A stretch of DNA of 64,000 nucleotides from Massilia endophytica. GTDB lineage: Bacteria; Pseudomonadota; Gammaproteobacteria; Burkholderiales; Burkholderiaceae_D. The notes under the pieces were generated by a model that did no database searches, was not told the origin of the DNA, and saw only the letters and a list, made by a program, of their open reading frames with translations. Below are positions 41,996 to 49,825 of the stretch, one piece after another; the first letter of the stretch is position 1, and the number at the start of each line of letters is the position of its first letter. The translations under genes were made by a program, and so were the position numbers. The DNA is taken from NCBI RefSeq assembly GCF_021165955.1, contig NZ_CP088952.1:5270001-5334000 (forward strand), read 5' to 3'.

Positions 41996-44104
41996 TCAGA
42001 ATTTGTGTTCGAGGCTCAGGCGCAGGCGCGCATGGCCAGGGTCGGTAACCGTGCGGGTAACGGCGTCGTATCGGGAGGCGCGGATGCTGCCGCTTCCCAG
42101 CAGATTGCCGAGGAAGATACGCAGCTGGGTCTGGGTATCGAACTTCCACAGCGCATAGACATCCAGCTGGCGTCCGGCATTCAGGTAGCGGCTTTCGGAC
42201 AGCGAGCGCCGCGACCAGCCGCCGCCACGGAAGACGAAGCTGGCGCCTGTGGTCAGCCGGCCGGCGGCGCGGTCCACGGCGAAGGTGGCGGACAGCGGGA
42301 CCTGCTGCGCCAGCCGGTTGTCCGGCCCGGGAATTGCGTCCACCCGGGACCAGTTGCGGCTGACGCTTGCCTTGATATCCATTGCAGGCGCCTGCGGGAG
42401 CAGTACGGTAAGGGGAAACCTGGCCTCCAGCTCCAGCGAGCGCGTTTGCGCTCCGCCTGCATTGGCCGGGGATGCGAGCCATCGCCCATCCGCATCCTGG
42501 CTGACGCGGGTCATGGTGGCATTGGCGATGCGCCGCAGCGAAACGGCCGCCGACAGCATGGCCCCCCTGGCCCAGTAGTATTCGTAGGATGCGTCGGCAC
42601 CCGTTGCCAGCTCGGGCTTGAGCGCCGGGTTGCCTTGCGTGTCAGGGTCGTTGGGCGAGTTGTTCACCGAGGTCCGCCTGTCCGGAACAAGGTCGCCCAC
42701 GTCCGGTGCCCTGAATGTGCGCGTCAAGGCGAATCGCAACTGGTCGCCTGCCTCGGGCCGCAGCTTGTAGAGTGTTTGCAGGATCGGGCTCCAGATTTGC
42801 GAACTGGAAGCCGCGGGAGCGAAACTGGTTCCGGTGCTTGCGGTACGCAGCGATTCCCAGCGCGCGCCCGCGTACACCGACCATTTGGGCGTAACGGTCC
42901 ATTCGTCCTGCCCGAACAGCGCAAGGCGCCGGGTGCGCGCCGTGGAATGCTCGCCGCTGTCCTGCGGGGCGGGACCGGAGCGCTCCACTTCGCGGCGCGA
43001 CTCATTGCGCCTGAGAGTGCTGGCCTCGAAGCCGCTTGCAAGGAGATGGCCTTCGCCGAGGGGAGCGAAGTATTTGCCGCTGGTGCTGGCGCCTGGGCTG
43101 GTGTCCTGCGTATCCAGCGTGTTGTCGAGAGCCGCTGTGCCGCCATGCCCGAACCGGTGCAGGCTGCGCGTGGTCTCGCCGCGCTGGACGGCGGTCTTCA
43201 ACTCCACCTTGCCGCCGTGTTCCAGCCGGTGCAGCCAGCTCAGGTCGGCCTTCCACTGCGCGCTCCTGCTGTCGCCATGGCGCGCCAACAGGGGAAAGCG
43301 TGCCGCGTCTCCGGCCTGGGTGGCGGTGGCCTCGTCGGCATCGTAGGGAACACGGTTGGCGTCGGCGTATCCCTGCAGGGCGAGCTGGTCGCCGTTGGGC
43401 AGTTGCCATTGCAGCCGTGGCACGACGTTCACAAGGGCGAAACGAAGGCGCTCATGCGACGCCGTATCGCGCGACAGGCCGGGCCCCCTTTCGGCGGCAG
43501 TGATATCGCGTTCGATCCAGGTCTGGCGGCTGCGAACGCTGACGGTCCATGACATCTTGTCCACCCGGTCTGCAAGCTGCAGCAGCGTGCGCGCCGTGCG
43601 GTCGGCCGCGTCCTTCTCCGCGTTGAGCTGAACCTCGCGCTGCGGCTTGCTCACGGTCTTCTTCAGCACCACGTTGATGATGCCTGCGACGGACTCGGTG
43701 GTGTATTCGGCGCTGGCGCTGCGCAGCACCTCGATGCGCTCGACTTGCGCGGGCGCGAGCGAATCGAGTGAAAGTCCCATCGGTGCGCGCTCTCCGTTCA
43801 CCAGGATGCGCGTGTAGCCCGCGCCCAGGCCGCGCATGCGTATATCGATGCCACGCCCGTTGGTGACGACGGTGACTCCCGGCACACGCTTCAGCGCATC
43901 GGCCACCGTGGGGTCGCCGTACTTCGCGAGGTCCGCCTGGCTCAGCACGATCTTGCTGGCGGTATCGTCGCGGCGCGGATCGTAGGCCTCCGCATTGGCG
44001 GTGACCTGTACCGAGGTGATGGGAGTGGATTCCTGCGATTTTGCGGGCGCCGCGCCGAGCGCCGTAACGGCGAGCGCGGCCACCCTTCCAGCTTTGGAAA
44101 GCAT
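41996..44104 (-). CDS. TonB-dependent outer membrane receptor
   Basis: 702 residues with an N-terminal signal ending near AKSQ. The plug domain contains SQADLAKYGDPTVADALKRVPGV, IDIRMRGLGAGYTRILVNGERAP, and the VERIEVLRSASAEYTTESVAGIINVVLKK segment. A beta barrel follows and ends LRLSLEHKF with a terminal Phe, as in outer membrane barrels. It would import an unknown ligand using TonB energy. Transcribed after the M56/TonB gene with a 54-base gap, it is probably part of the same BlaI-controlled unit. Ligand cannot be told from sequence. Confidence 0.93.
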   Translation of the reverse strand: MLSKAGRVAALAVTALGAAPAKSQESTPITSVQVTANAEAYDPRRDDTASKIVLSQADLAKYGDPTVADALKRVPGVTVVTNGRGIDIRMRGLGAGYTRILVNGERAPMGLSLDSLAPAQVERIEVLRSASAEYTTESVAGIINVVLKKTVSKPQREVQLNAEKDAADRTARTLLQLADRVDKMSWTVSVRSRQTWIERDITAAERGPGLSRDTASHERLRFALVNVVPRLQWQLPNGDQLALQGYADANRVPYDADEATATQAGDAARFPLLARHGDSRSAQWKADLSWLHRLEHGGKVELKTAVQRGETTRSLHRFGHGGTAALDNTLDTQDTSPGASTSGKYFAPLGEGHLLASGFEASTLRRNESRREVERSGPAPQDSGEHSTARTRRLALFGQDEWTVTPKWSVYAGARWESLRTASTGTSFAPAASSSQIWSPILQTLYKLRPEAGDQLRFALTRTFRAPDVGDLVPDRRTSVNNSPNDPDTQGNPALKPELATGADASYEYYWARGAMLSAAVSLRRIANATMTRVSQDADGRWLASPANAGGAQTRSLELEARFPLTVLLPQAPAMDIKASVSRNWSRVDAIPGPDNRLAQQVPLSATFAVDRAAGRLTTGASFVFRGGGWSRRSLSESRYLNAGRQLDVYALWKFDTQTQLRIFLGNLLGSGSIRASRYDAVTRTVTDPGHARLRLSLEHKF

Positions 44105-44158
44105 CTACCAGCCTTGTGCGAAGAGTTTCGTTCGGGCCGGCAGAGGCCCAGCGTCAGA

Positions 44159-45403
44159 TCAGTGCAGCGTCCAGATGTACTGCATCTGCATCCAGGCAGC
44201 GACGGGCTTGCCGTTGCGGGTCGCCGGTTTGAACATGCACTTGCTGATGCCCACGCGCGCCGCTTCGTCCAACAGCGGGTCGCCGCTCGAACTCTTCAGC
44301 TGGTAGTCGGTAACCCGGCCCTCCGCGCTGATCAGGAAGCGCAGATGGACGGTTCCCGTGTGTTCGGCTGCGAGCGAGGACCTCGGCCATTCGGGCTTCT
44401 TGCAGCTGCTGAAGTCCGCCACCGCTTTGGTGTCCACGGGATCGTCCGGCCCCTGGGCGCTGGCGAAGCTTGCGCAGCCTGCGCAGGCCACGGCGAGTGT
44501 CAGCAGCGCGGCTGCGGATTTCCAGCTGCTTTGGGATTGGGCGGGGCGCAGCAGTCGGGTAATGCGGTGCATCAGGTCTCCTCCGTTGGCCGCAAGGGCC
44601 GTTTGGTGATGGGAAAACTGGAGCTTCTCCAGTTCGGAAAGGGCCAGGGCAAGCTGGCGGGGCCCGCCCGCCACGGCGCTGGCGATATCGTCCGCGATCA
44701 GTTCGCGTTCGGCGCGGACGCGGCGCGACAGCCACCACACGGCCGGGTGATAGAACAGCAGCGTTTCGATGGCGTTCTGCAGCAGGTTGACGAGATAGTC
44801 GAAACGGCGCACATGGGCCAGTTCGTGCGCGAGCAGCGCCTGCAGCAGCTCCGTGGGCAGGCCGGACATCAGCGCAGCCGGCACCAGCACCACGGGCCGC
44901 CACCAGCCGGCCGTGATGGGACTCGCCAGCGTATCGACAATGCGCAGGCACACCACGCGGCGGATACCCATGGCCTGCGCCAGGCGGTCCATGCGCAGCT
45001 GCCATGCCGCGTCGATCCTGCCGAGGCGCGCGGCGCGCTGAATCCACAGCAGCCCCAGTGTCGTGCGAAGGCAGAGCGCCACGATGCAGGCCGCCCATGC
45101 GAGCACAATGAGCGTCATGTGTTCCTGCAGCTTCGGCAGCAGACCGCGGCTCGGCGCAATGGTTTCGATGGCGCCGGATACCGGTGTCGCCAGGCCGATG
45201 GCGGCGGCATCGAGGCGGCCCACCAGTTCGGCGGCAGGCCAGAGAATGCACAGCAGCAGCGCGGCGCAGGCCACCAGGTAGCGCACCTGTGGCCGCGCTC
45301 CGCGCAGCGCCGCCAGCGCCAGCGCGGCAGCCAGGCCAATCAGCGCGCCCTGCCAGACGAAGTGCAGCAGGGTCCAACCCAGTGCGTTGACGAAGACGCT
45401 CAT
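44159..45403 (-). CDS. M56 (BlaR1/MecR1-type) metallopeptidase with C-terminal TonB domain
   Basis: 414 residues. Four hydrophobic segments occur in the first 300 residues (LLHFVWQGALIGLAAALALAA, then CAALLLCILWPAA, MTLIVLAWAACIVALCL and one near 285-305). The zinc site is HELAH at 193-197 with RAERELIADD at 230-239 supplying the third ligand. After the last membrane segment, residues about 325-414 form a TonB C-terminal domain (GTVHLRFLISAEGRV, then CMFKPATRNGKPV). In BlaR1-type sensing the peptidase inactivates the BlaI repressor; here a TonB-like tail replaces the penicillin-binding sensor. It overlaps blaI by 4 bases. Confidence 0.92.
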   Translation of the reverse strand: MSVFVNALGWTLLHFVWQGALIGLAAALALAALRGARPQVRYLVACAALLLCILWPAAELVGRLDAAAIGLATPVSGAIETIAPSRGLLPKLQEHMTLIVLAWAACIVALCLRTTLGLLWIQRAARLGRIDAAWQLRMDRLAQAMGIRRVVCLRIVDTLASPITAGWWRPVVLVPAALMSGLPTELLQALLAHELAHVRRFDYLVNLLQNAIETLLFYHPAVWWLSRRVRAERELIADDIASAVAGGPRQLALALSELEKLQFSHHQTALAANGGDLMHRITRLLRPAQSQSSWKSAAALLTLAVACAGCASFASAQGPDDPVDTKAVADFSSCKKPEWPRSSLAAEHTGTVHLRFLISAEGRVTDYQLKSSSGDPLLDEAARVGISKCMFKPATRNGKPVAAWMQMQYIWTLH

Positions 45404-45777
45404 TCCTTCTCCTCCTTCAGCATGCGTTCGATCTCTTCACGTTCCTTGCGCGAGATGCCGGTGCGCAGGGCCGCCAGCACAAGGGCCTTGGCCGAACCGG
45501 CGAAGGCGCGCTGCAGCAGGTCCTGCAGCAGGTTGGTCTGCAGCGCGTCCTTCGGCTGGGCGGGCGCGTAGACGTGGGAGCGCTGGCTTTCGTCGCGGAT
45601 CAGCAGGCCCTTGCCGTGCATGATCTGCATGAGGCGCAGCACGGCGCCATAGGCCAGGTCGGGCTTTTCGGCCAGCATGGCTTCATGCACCTGTTTGGCG
45701 GTGGCGGAGCCCAGCGGCCACAAGGCCTGCAGTAGTTCCAGCTCTGCCGGTGTCGGTTTGGGAAGTGGTTTGTTCAT
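45400..45777 (-). CDS. BlaI/MecI/CopY family repressor
   Basis: 125 residues. The winged-helix domain is typical (PTPAELELLQALWPLGSATAKQVHEAM, then DLAYGAVLRLMQIMHGKGLLIRDESQRSHVYAP) and a C-terminal dimerisation helix follows (AGSAKALVLAALRTGISRKEREEIERMLKE). It should repress its own operon (M56/TonB, receptor, SIMPL) by binding the two TAGACA-N4-TGTATA sites just upstream, and be inactivated by cleavage through the M56 peptidase. That mechanism is known for BlaI/MecI and is inferred here. Confidence 0.93.
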   Translation of the reverse strand: MNKPLPKPTPAELELLQALWPLGSATAKQVHEAMLAEKPDLAYGAVLRLMQIMHGKGLLIRDESQRSHVYAPAQPKDALQTNLLQDLLQRAFAGSAKALVLAALRTGISRKEREEIERMLKEEKE

Positions 45778-45813
45778 GATTCATCCTCGTCGATGGACGT
45801 AGAATAGTACGTC

Positions 45814-45829
45814 TAGACAAAGATGTATA
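45814..45829. promoter_or_regulatory. BlaI-type operator, proximal
   Basis: TAGACA-AAGA-TGTATA, a near-perfect dyad 37 bases before the BlaI start, matches the TACA-N4-TGTA pattern of BlaI/MecI operators. The same 6-4-6 arrangement with identical half-sites recurs 55 bases upstream at 45869. Confidence 0.75.
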
Positions 45830-45868
45830 CTTCTATCCGCTACGAAGAAATTACGCTGTGGCGTAAAC

Positions 45869-45884
45869 TAGACAGCTTTGTATA
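45869..45884. promoter_or_regulatory. BlaI-type operator, distal
   Basis: TAGACA-GCTT-TGTATA has the same half-sites as 45814-45829 with a different spacer. Between the two sites, TTACGC-TGTG-GCGTAA (45851-45866) is a perfect palindrome of another type that could serve a second regulator. All lie upstream of the BlaI gene on the minus strand. Confidence 0.72.
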
Positions 45885-45886
45885 GT

Positions 45887-46288
45887 TCAGATGCGTCCGA
45901 TGGGATTGAGCTGGGCGTGGATGCGCGCTGCCAGCTCGCCGGGCACAAAGGGCTTGCTGACACAGTCGGCCGCGCCGAGGGCCGAACCTTTGAGGCGCAC
46001 CTCGGCCGCATCCGCGCCGCTGAGGAAGATGACGGGAATGTCGCGCGTGAGCGGATTGGCTTTCAGCAGGCGGCAGCAGGTGTAGCCGTCCATGTCCGGC
46101 ATGCGCACGTCGAGCAGGATCAGGTCCGGCTGCTGTTCCGTTGCCAGCCGGTAGGCCTGATGGCCGTTGAACGCCACTGCCACGCGGTAGGGAAGTTCGC
46201 TCAGCAGGTCGACCAGCATGCGTTGCTCGAACGCGGAATCGTCCACGATCAGAATATTGCGCACGCTTACGTCACTGGTCAGGTACAT
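45887..46288 (-). CDS. Single-domain response regulator
   Basis: 133 residues consisting only of a receiver domain. The acidic pair is D16/D17 in ILIVDDS, the phospho-acceptor is D60 in LILLDVRMPDMDGY, the Thr/Ser switch is in IFLSGAD, and the Lys is K112 in CVSKPF. No output domain is present, so it works through protein contacts like CheY or as a phosphorelay carrier. No histidine kinase is adjacent. Its stop lies just past the distal BlaI-type operator. Confidence 0.92.
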   Translation of the reverse strand: MYLTSDVSVRNILIVDDSAFEQRMLVDLLSELPYRVAVAFNGHQAYRLATEQQPDLILLDVRMPDMDGYTCCRLLKANPLTRDIPVIFLSGADAAEVRLKGSALGAADCVSKPFVPGELAARIHAQLNPIGRI

Positions 46289-46387
46289 GCTTTCGGTCCG
46301 CTGAAATGTGCCGCCATTATGCCCGTGTTTACTGCTTTTGAAACCTGTGATTTTTGGAGAGTCTTTTGGCCTGCTTTTTGCGGTACA

Positions 46388-46406
46388 ACTATGTACGTTT
46401 CATAGT
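46388..46406. promoter_or_regulatory. Inverted repeat in the gap upstream of the HxlR gene
   Basis: ACTATG (46388-46393) and CATAGT (46401-46406) form a perfect 6-base dyad with a 7-base spacer. A second perfect dyad, GCATG-CAAGA-CATGC, lies at 46508-46522 just before the ribosome site. The 258-base gap 46289-46546 holds no credible gene, and these dyads are candidate operators for the HxlR protein or the divergent receiver gene. Confidence 0.5.
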
Positions 46407-46546
46407 GAGAACAAGCAGCGCGGCATGTGATTTTTCACGTGTCCGGTGAGCCGGAAAACTCACGCAATGTCACCGCGCCGGCGGCGATCCGGCGCACCCT
46501 GAAAGCGGCATGCAAGACATGCAAAAAAATATTATTGGGAGGTTTT

Positions 46547-47044
46547 ATGAAGCACACAGATTTCGGGCTGATGCCGTGTCCGATCGCCCGCAGCCTCGGT
46601 AAAGTTGGAGAGTGGTGGAGCATCCTGATCCTGCGCGACGCCTTCTATGGCCTGACGCGCTTCGACGAGTTCGAGAAGAGCCTGAAGATCGCGCCCAATA
46701 TGCTCACGCGCCGCCTGGCGGGGCTGGTGCAGAGCGGCTTGATGGAAAAGCGCCAGTACAGCACGCGTCCGCCGCGCTACGAATACATCCTCACCAAGGA
46801 AGGCCGTGCCTTCAAGCCGGTGCTGCTGGCCTTCATCGCCTGGGGCAACGAGCATCTCGCACCGGAAGGCGCCAGCCTGCTGGTGGTGAGCCGTGAAACG
46901 GGCAAGCCTGCGGACCAGGTGCTGGTGGACGCCAACAGCGGCCTGGCCATCAACGACGAGGACTATATGTTCGCGCCCGGTCCGGCGGCCAACGAGATGA
47001 TGCGCATGCGCCTGAACGAAGTGGGCAAGCGCATGGCGTCCTGA
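46547..47044 (+). CDS. HxlR family transcriptional regulator
   Basis: 165 residues from ATG 46547, preceded by GGGAGG; an upstream in-frame start at 46427 would cross a likely operator and has no good ribosome site. The HxlR winged helix is complete: CPIARSLGKVGEWWSILILRDAFYGLTRFDEFEKSLKIAPNMLTRRLAGLVQSGLM with YILTKEGRAFKPVLLAFIAWGNEH. The Cys in CPIARSL is at the position used for redox sensing in some members. The target is unknown: no divergent metabolic gene is adjacent except the receiver protein. It converges on the anti-sigma gene with a 1-base gap. Confidence 0.93.
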   Translation: MKHTDFGLMPCPIARSLGKVGEWWSILILRDAFYGLTRFDEFEKSLKIAPNMLTRRLAGLVQSGLMEKRQYSTRPPRYEYILTKEGRAFKPVLLAFIAWGNEHLAPEGASLLVVSRETGKPADQVLVDANSGLAINDEDYMFAPGPAANEMMRMRLNEVGKRMAS

Positions 47045-47045
47045 T

Positions 47046-47825
47046 TCAGGGTTCCAGCTGGCGGTAGACTGCATCCGCAATGTCGGCCAGGCGCGCCTTG
47101 GGCACGCTGGCGGACAGCGCATAGCCGAAACTGCCATCGATCCAGTAGAAGACGCTCACCGCGCCTTCCTGCGCGAAGCGGAAGCCCGTGTCCTGCTTGC
47201 CGCGCTGGCCGGGGCTCACATACAGGGTGAGGCGCTGGCCCGCGGCATCGGCATACATGAACTGCGCCACCGGGCCGCTGTCGCCGGGCAGCAGGCGTCC
47301 GCCCACCAGCTCATAGCCCTGCTGCGCCAGCAGCGGGGGACGCAGCGCCGCACCCAGCCGCTTGGAGAGCCAGGCCACAAGGTGCTGCTGCTGGTCGGCG
47401 CCCACTTCCACGGGATGCCGCACTTCCGGACTGTAGACCGCATGCGCCAGCGCCGCCTGGCGCGGCAGGGCGGTGCGCGCCTGGGCGGCCAGCACCGCAT
47501 CGTCCTGCTGCAGGCGGTCGTGCAGCATCCAGCCCCCGGCGCCGCCCAGCAGGCCCGCGCCCACGGCGATCGCCAGTCCCGCCACCAGGCGCTGCGAAGG
47601 CAGGCGCCAGCGGCGCTGCGGCACGCCGGCCAGGCTTGGCGGCAGGGTTTCGTCGAGCACGGGGTTGAAGAGGGCGCGCAGGCCCGCATTCTGTTCGCGG
47701 TAGGCGCGCAGGCGCTTCGCTTCCTGGGGATGATCGTTCAGGTACTGGTCGACGGCGGCCCGGCGCGCAGCGGGCAGGCGGCCATCGACCCAGGCCTGCA
47801 GTTCGGCTTCGCTGACGGTATTCAT
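47046..47825 (-). CDS. Anti-sigma factor, membrane-anchored
   Basis: 259 residues. The N-terminal part (SEAELQAWVDGRLPAARRAAVDQYLNDHPQEAKRLRAYREQN) is the ASD-like domain that holds the sigma factor, without the His-Cys zinc motif of ZAS proteins. One membrane span lies at about 80-101 (LVAGLAIAVGAGLLGGAGGWML), followed by a periplasmic sensing part. Its start overlaps the sigma gene stop (ATGA), and it should sequester that sigma factor at the inner membrane. Confidence 0.9.
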   Translation of the reverse strand: MNTVSEAELQAWVDGRLPAARRAAVDQYLNDHPQEAKRLRAYREQNAGLRALFNPVLDETLPPSLAGVPQRRWRLPSQRLVAGLAIAVGAGLLGGAGGWMLHDRLQQDDAVLAAQARTALPRQAALAHAVYSPEVRHPVEVGADQQQHLVAWLSKRLGAALRPPLLAQQGYELVGGRLLPGDSGPVAQFMYADAAGQRLTLYVSPGQRGKQDTGFRFAQEGAVSVFYWIDGSFGYALSASVPKARLADIADAVYRQLEP

Positions 47826-48319
47826 TTCACCACCTTGAGGGGAACGGGCACGGGGTGCCCGAGCATGAGGAGGCGCAGGCGCTCGCGGGCGCGCGACAGG
47901 CGCGACATCACCGTGCCTGGCGGAATGCCGAGCGTGGCCGCCACCTCCTCGTAAGTCATTTCTTCCAGCGCCACCAGCAGGAGCACCTCGCGCTGCTCGG
48001 GCGGCAGCAGGGGGAGGGCGGCATCCAGCTCGCGCAGTTCCAGCGTGCCGGTGGAGGGCGTGGACTGCACGAGATCCTCGCTCAGGGCCACCAGCTCGGG
48101 CGCGGGGCGGCGCAGGCGGTCCACGTGCAGGTTGTGCATGATGGAGAACAGCCAGGGCCGCATGTCGCTGCCCTGGCGCCAGGACGACAGGCGTTTCCAG
48201 GCCCGTTCGACCGTGTCCTGCACCAGGTCGTCCGCCTCGCTGCGGTCGCCCAGCAGCGCCCGCGCGTAGCGGCGCAGGCGCGGCAGGCAGTCGAGCAGCT
48301 GGGCGCTGTCGTCCCGCAT
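47822..48319 (-). CDS. ECF-type RNA polymerase sigma factor
   Basis: 165 residues from ATG 48319 (MRDDSAQLLDCLPRLRRYARALLGD); the open frame upstream runs antisense-in-frame through the COG4315 gene and is not used. Region 2 is ADDLVQDTVERAWKRLSSWRQGSDMRPWLFSIMHNLHVD. Region 4 is LPPEQREVLLLVALEEMTYEEVAATLGIPPGTVMSRLSRARERLR. It lies between the COG4315 gene (5-base gap) and the anti-sigma gene (4-base overlap). A GGAATA-N16-CGTATA element before the first gene suggests the sigma factor drives its own operon. Confidence 0.95.
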   Translation of the reverse strand: MRDDSAQLLDCLPRLRRYARALLGDRSEADDLVQDTVERAWKRLSSWRQGSDMRPWLFSIMHNLHVDRLRRPAPELVALSEDLVQSTPSTGTLELRELDAALPLLPPEQREVLLLVALEEMTYEEVAATLGIPPGTVMSRLSRARERLRLLMLGHPVPVPLKVVK

Positions 48320-48324
48320 CCGGC

Positions 48325-48684
48325 TCAGTCCTTCACCACGTGCCAGACGTCCTTGAAGTTGTCGCCGCTGCGTTCGCCCGCCTTGGCATCCTTGGCGTAG
48401 TAATACAGGGGCTTGCCCTTGTAGGCCAGCTGGCGCATGCCGTCCTCGCGCGTGATGACGCTGTAGGGGGCGCTCACCTCGGCGGGTGCGGGCACGGCGG
48501 GCCACAGCTTCAGGCAGCCGTCCATGCAGGCGCTCTTGCCGCTGTTGGCGCTGTCCTTGTCGAAGGTATAGACCGTCATGCCCTTGTCGTCGACAAGGAC
48601 GCCGTCGCTCTTCTTGAGCGGATCGGCCGCGTGGGCGGCGCCTGCGATGGCCAGGACGGCGGCCAGCATAAGGATTTTCTTCAT
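48325..48684 (-). CDS. COG4315-type secreted repeat protein
   Basis: 119 residues with a Sec signal peptide (MKKILMLAAVLAIAGAAHA). Two copies of the secreted repeat are seen: KSDGVLVDDKGMTVYTFDKD, then CMDGCLKLWPAVPAP and a second REDGMRQLAYKGKPLYYYAKDAKAGE unit. The CMDGC Cys pair sits in the conserved C..C..WP position. These periplasmic proteins are often linked to ECF sigma systems and stress; the exact role is unknown. It is the first gene of the sigma/anti-sigma operon. Confidence 0.92.
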   Translation of the reverse strand: MKKILMLAAVLAIAGAAHAADPLKKSDGVLVDDKGMTVYTFDKDSANSGKSACMDGCLKLWPAVPAPAEVSAPYSVITREDGMRQLAYKGKPLYYYAKDAKAGERSGDNFKDVWHVVKD

Positions 48685-48724
48685 CTTGATCTCCTGCGTA
48701 ATGGTTGAGGGTGCTGCACCGGGG

Positions 48725-48752
48725 TATACGTAGTGTGCGGCCTCGCTATTCC
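48725..48752 (-). promoter_or_regulatory. ECF-type promoter of the COG4315-sigma-anti-sigma operon
   Basis: On the minus strand GGAATA (48752-48747) is followed after exactly 16 bases by CGTATA (48730-48725), the spacing and form of ECF promoters (GGAA...N16...CGT). It is about 40 bases before the COG4315 start. Use by the sigma factor of the same operon is inference. Confidence 0.65.
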
Positions 48753-48841
48753 AACCAACGTAGAATTATTTTCGCTCCAAGCATAGAACAAAAATCCTGG
48801 AAGCGGCCTTTTCTGTTACACAACACACAGGGAGATTCGCA

Positions 48842-49684
48842 ATGAACAAAGCAAGGATGTGGAAGAGCTATATGGCGGTGCCCGTTCTGGCAGCTCTGCT
48901 GGGCATGGGCTCGGCCTATGCGCAATCGCTCGCCGGCGCCGACCAGAAGGCGCTGAAGGATATGGCCATGGCCAATATGGCCGAGGTCGAAGCAGGCAAG
49001 ATGGCCCTGCAAAAATCGCAGAACGCGGAAGTGAAGGCCTTTGCCCAGCAGATGGTGGACGACCATACCAAGGGCCTGGACGAGGTCAAGAAGGTGGCCG
49101 CGGCCAAGAACGTCACCCTGCCCAGCGAACTGGATGCCAAACACAAGGCCATGGCGAAGAAGCTGGATGCCATGTCCGGCGACAAATTCGACCGCGCCTA
49201 TCTCGACCAGGCGGGCGTGAAGAGCCACAAGGAAGCGCATGCCCTGGTCACGAAGACGCAGTCCAAGGCCAAGGACGCCGAAGTGAAGGAACTGGCTGCC
49301 AAGCTCCAGCCCACCATCGACCAGCACATGGGCCACGTGCAGCAGCTGAGCGCCAGCATCAAGGGCGGCACCGCCATGGGTTCCAGCGGCAGCGCCGGCA
49401 GCACTGGCAGCGGCAAGGCGCACAAGGATAAGGACATGAAGCGCGGCGACACCACGTCGATGCCGGGCAGGAACGACGATTCCGGCACGGCTGGCAGCGG
49501 CACCGAGAACATGGGCACCACCAGCAGCGGCAACACCGATGCCAGCGGCACCAGCAAGGTCGGCGCCACCACGAGCAGCGGCACCCAGATGCCGGACAAG
49601 AGCACCCGCCCCGCACCGAAAGACAGCGGCAACACCGATTCCCCCAACAATCCGGCCAACCCGGCCAACAAGGTCACCCGCTAA
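48842..49684 (+). CDS. DUF4142 exported protein with low-complexity tail
   Basis: 280 residues. A signal peptide ends near MGSAYAQ (residue 28). Residues 35-175 form the helical DUF4142 (ferritin-like) domain: DMAMANMAEVEAGKMALQKSQNAEVKAFAQQMVDDHTKGLDEV, then FDRAYLDQAGVKSHKEAHALV. The last 100 residues are rich in Gly/Ser/Thr/Asn (GSSGSAGSTGSGK, TSSGNTDASG) and probably disordered. An AGGGAG site precedes the ATG. DUF4142 proteins are periplasmic stress-associated proteins in many Oxalobacteraceae. It is divergent from the ECF operon and may share its stress control, though no ECF element was found on this strand. Confidence 0.9.
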   Translation: MNKARMWKSYMAVPVLAALLGMGSAYAQSLAGADQKALKDMAMANMAEVEAGKMALQKSQNAEVKAFAQQMVDDHTKGLDEVKKVAAAKNVTLPSELDAKHKAMAKKLDAMSGDKFDRAYLDQAGVKSHKEAHALVTKTQSKAKDAEVKELAAKLQPTIDQHMGHVQQLSASIKGGTAMGSSGSAGSTGSGKAHKDKDMKRGDTTSMPGRNDDSGTAGSGTENMGTTSSGNTDASGTSKVGATTSSGTQMPDKSTRPAPKDSGNTDSPNNPANPANKVTR

Positions 49685-49692
49685 CATCCCCC

Positions 49693-49713
49693 GCTCCCGC
49701 CCTCCGCGGGAGC
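49693..49713 (+). terminator. Hairpin after the DUF4142 gene
   Basis: GCTCCCGC (49693-49700) and GCGGGAGC (49706-49713) form an 8-base stem with a 5-base loop. No strong T-run follows, so termination would be weak or Rho-assisted. Confidence 0.5.
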
Positions 49714-49825
49714 ATTACCTTCCCCTGTCGTGTTCTTGTCTCAAAGACATTTCCTTTTATCACATTTTCCATACGAAACCAGTTTTTGTCAGGAAGTATG
49801 GAATAATGAGCAGTAGGAATTTACC

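Noticed and set aside
46427..46546. Upstream start for the HxlR regulator
   Set aside because: It would add 40 residues unlike the family. The ATG at 46547 has a strong GGGAGG site and the canonical N-terminus.
48320..48505. N-terminal extension of the ECF sigma factor
   Set aside because: The extension runs through the COG4315 gene in another frame and is Arg/Gln-rich. The ATG at 48319 gives a normal 165-residue ECF protein.
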